Of a DNA stretch of 50,775 nucleotides, positions 49,377-50,775 are shown piece by piece. The translations under genes and the position numbers were made by a program. The stretch is taken from the NCBI GenBank assembly GCA_045654805.1, contig JAZOOD010000041.1, forward strand, positions 1 to 50,775, given 5' to 3'. The DNA is from CAZNKU01 sp045654805. Lineage in GTDB: Bacteria > Bacillota > Clostridia > Monoglobales > Firm-18. The notes below the pieces were generated by a model that had not been told where the DNA came from, did not search any database, and saw only the letters and a list, made by a program, of their open reading frames with translations. Position 1 is the stretch's first letter; the number at the start of each line of letters is the position of its first letter.

Positions 49377-50345
49377 CTATGCTGTAATATCATCTTTTGC
49401 TAATGCTTCATAATATGATTTTGTTAATTCAGAACATAGGAAAGAATCATTCATCAATTTAATGAACGCATCTTTGGATTTTTTTGTGTCTAATCGAATA
49501 TAATTTCCATCATCACTATATTTGAATTTATTAGCAAGCGCCGGAGTTGTTTTAGTAAATTCAATAATAGTTGTTTTTGGGATTTTTTTAGTAAATATTG
49601 GAGAAGATTTATACACTTTTGATAGTTTACGGGCAAAACTGTTTTCAACTACAGTGTCCTCTAAAACTTCTATATCCTCAAGAATATCTAGCGTTTTTAT
49701 TGCATCTATAGTTTTACCTGCTTCTCTTTGTATCAAATGTGTAAAACCCATGGTTTGTTCTAGAGTTTTTAAGTATGTAACATATATGGAATCATTAACT
49801 CGAATTAACTGAAAAGAACCATTCATGCGTAAAATATCTTCACCAGAAATTTTTTCGAATCTTTTTTTGCTTTTTTTGACACCTAAAAGGAAACTATCCC
49901 TCCCTATTAATGAAATTGGATAATGTTTTTTAAATAGTAGAAGCCCATTTTTCATACTTCCGATATATATAATGTACCCGAAAAGTGAGGATAGATTATC
50001 ATCATGAAAATTGAATTTTTCGGTTTCGTTAATAGAATCTTTTATGTTAAAATTTCGGAATAAATCAAGTTCTTCGGGATAATCTTTATAGTCATACTGA
50101 TAAATAGCATTAGAACGTTCATCTGCAGTAGATAATTGGCAAATTTGTAAATCATCGTTATTTAAGATTGTTTCCTGAATACTGCTAGTGAACATATTTT
50201 CAATTTCAGGCAATGTTGCGTTGTCTTCTATATCTGCAAGTTTTAAAGTGAGGGTGTTATCCTGCCTCAAAACCAAATATACTTGACACGAGTAATTGTT
50301 TTCCAATATTTCATTTATCTGTTCTTTTAAAGTTTCAATTTTCAT
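49377..50345 (-). CDS. kwaB: KwaB-like protein (DUF4868), Kiwa antiphage defence
   Basis: A 322-aa cytosolic protein whose layout matches DUF4868/KwaB: an N-terminal half of mixed alpha-beta, then LLLFKKHYPISLI, KKSKKRFEKISGEDILRMN, the strand-helix block FQLIRVNDSIYVTYLKTLEQTMGFTH (about 176-201) and a helical C-terminus ending KSYYEALAKD. KwaB is the DNA-associated effector partner of membrane protein KwaA in Kiwa. Its start overlaps the upstream gene stop (ATGA), and that gene encodes a multi-pass membrane protein, as in Kiwa. The call is by recollection of the family, not alignment. Confidence 0.78.
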   Translation of the reverse strand: MKIETLKEQINEILENNYSCQVYLVLRQDNTLTLKLADIEDNATLPEIENMFTSSIQETILNNDDLQICQLSTADERSNAIYQYDYKDYPEELDLFRNFNIKDSINETEKFNFHDDNLSSLFGYIIYIGSMKNGLLLFKKHYPISLIGRDSFLLGVKKSKKRFEKISGEDILRMNGSFQLIRVNDSIYVTYLKTLEQTMGFTHLIQREAGKTIDAIKTLDILEDIEVLEDTVVENSFARKLSKVYKSSPIFTKKIPKTTIIEFTKTTPALANKFKYSDDGNYIRLDTKKSKDAFIKLMNDSFLCSELTKSYYEALAKDDITA

Positions 50346-50775
50346 TTTTTATTCTCCTTTGCAATCCATACATTTTCATCAATTTTTATCCATCTAATAT
50401 AGTGACCTTCAGATAGTGGGTCTTTTGTAATTAAAATTATGCCCTCAGGGTTATCAATGTCGTCAATTTCAGCTCTATATAGCTTGTATCCCAATAATGC
50501 TAAAGTAGGATTTCCGTAATATAAGTCCATTTTGATAAATATAAACCCAATTATAAAAAGTAGTACGAAAAGAACAATTACATAACGTATTTTTGTTAAA
50601 TCAATACATATGAGTGGTATAATGTAGGTACTTAAAAAGGTTAAATATTCATAGTTTTCATTTTTTATACTTTTTATTTGGTAAACAGGGTTTTTTGTTC
50701 CTTTCCACTCATATTCTGTTTTTTGTGTTAATATAAAACGGAGTGTAATAAATAATATTGAAATTATAGAAAGTT
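50342..50775 (-). CDS. kwaA: KwaA-like membrane protein, C-terminal part (partial)
   Basis: The frame is open from the right edge to its stop at 50342; the true start is beyond the window. At least 144 residues are visible, with hydrophobic segments at the very edge (LSIISILFITLRFIL), then YLTFLSTYIIPLICI and YVIVLFVLLFIIGFIFI, followed by a cytosolic tail with NPTLALLGYKLYRA and GIILITKDPLSEGHYIRW. KwaA is a four-helix membrane sensor of phage attachment; three helices plus tail are seen here. It is coupled to kwaB by a 4-bp overlap. The apparent start ATG at 50530 falls after the helices and is not the gene start. Confidence 0.75.
   Translation of the reverse strand, partial: LSIISILFITLRFILTQKTEYEWKGTKNPVYQIKSIKNENYEYLTFLSTYIIPLICIDLTKIRYVIVLFVLLFIIGFIFIKMDLYYGNPTLALLGYKLYRAEIDDIDNPEGIILITKDPLSEGHYIRWIKIDENVWIAKENKK

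Larger units (their letters stand above)
41086..50775. mobile_element. Integrative mobilizable element at tRNA-Lys (left part)
   Basis: From the tRNA-Lys 3' end to the right edge the gene content changes: HTH regulators, Xis-like proteins, tyrosine integrase, HerA-like ATPase, MobC, relaxase, and defence genes, with more AT-rich sequence than the housekeeping region. No type IV secretion genes are seen, so it would be mobilised by a helper, if the unseen right part lacks them too. I found no second copy of the tRNA-Lys 3' end within the window, so the right boundary lies beyond it. Confidence 0.8.

Overview
The window is low-GC, gene-dense bacterial DNA. Strong AGGAGG-type ribosome sites, two T-box leaders, a SigH-type sporulation sigma factor, ferredoxin-linked 2-oxoacid metabolism and no visible respiratory chain point to an anaerobic Firmicute of the class Clostridia, probably a gut or rumen commensal. 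No rRNA is present, so genus cannot be called.

Layout. 1-139 is the cut end of an IS3-type insertion sequence. 168-41085 is mostly chromosomal core: a serC-serA operon with a TSCPD protein; rsmE; two M16 peptidase homologues (ymfF/ymfH) overlapping an lgt that carries an unusual cysteine-rich tail; sigH; galK; uppP; a threonine T-box plus thrS; a BlaI / M56 / SLH operon; a long leftward operon (24942 to about 16720) with an isoleucine-type T-box, an HTH-cupin-acyl-CoA synthetase, an Eis-like acetyltransferase, a ParA-like ATPase, a four-subunit 2-oxoacid:ferredoxin oxidoreductase and ilvE; an SDR and an NSS transporter; a metY-metA operon; aconitase and isocitrate dehydrogenase; nhaC; uxaC; a small phage-derived module with its own repressor and operators; larA-galT; and a five-tRNA operon (Gly, Arg, His, Gln, Lys). 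From 41086 to the right edge lies a mobile element next to tRNA-Lys: multi-HTH regulator, Xis-like proteins, tyrosine integrase, HerA-like ATPase, MobC and relaxase, a putative oriT, an unknown two-gene membrane cassette and a Kiwa-type defence pair running off the edge.

Three regulatory or metabolic systems stand out. (1) The isoleucine T-box operon reads as a route that makes branched-chain amino acids by activating branched-chain fatty acids to CoA esters, reductively carboxylating them with ferredoxin and transaminating the 2-oxoacid; the T-box would turn it on when tRNA-Ile is uncharged. (2) metY-metA is preceded by a 20-codon peptide with seven methionines and mutually exclusive hairpins ending in a terminator, the architecture of ribosome-mediated attenuation, in place of the S-box or T-box usual for Firmicute met genes. 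(3) The right-hand element carries a Kiwa-like pair and a second overlapping gene pair of unknown function that could also be defensive.

Functions are read from motifs, length and context only; no database search was run. The right end of the mobile element, the rest of kwaA and the rest of the IS lie outside the window.
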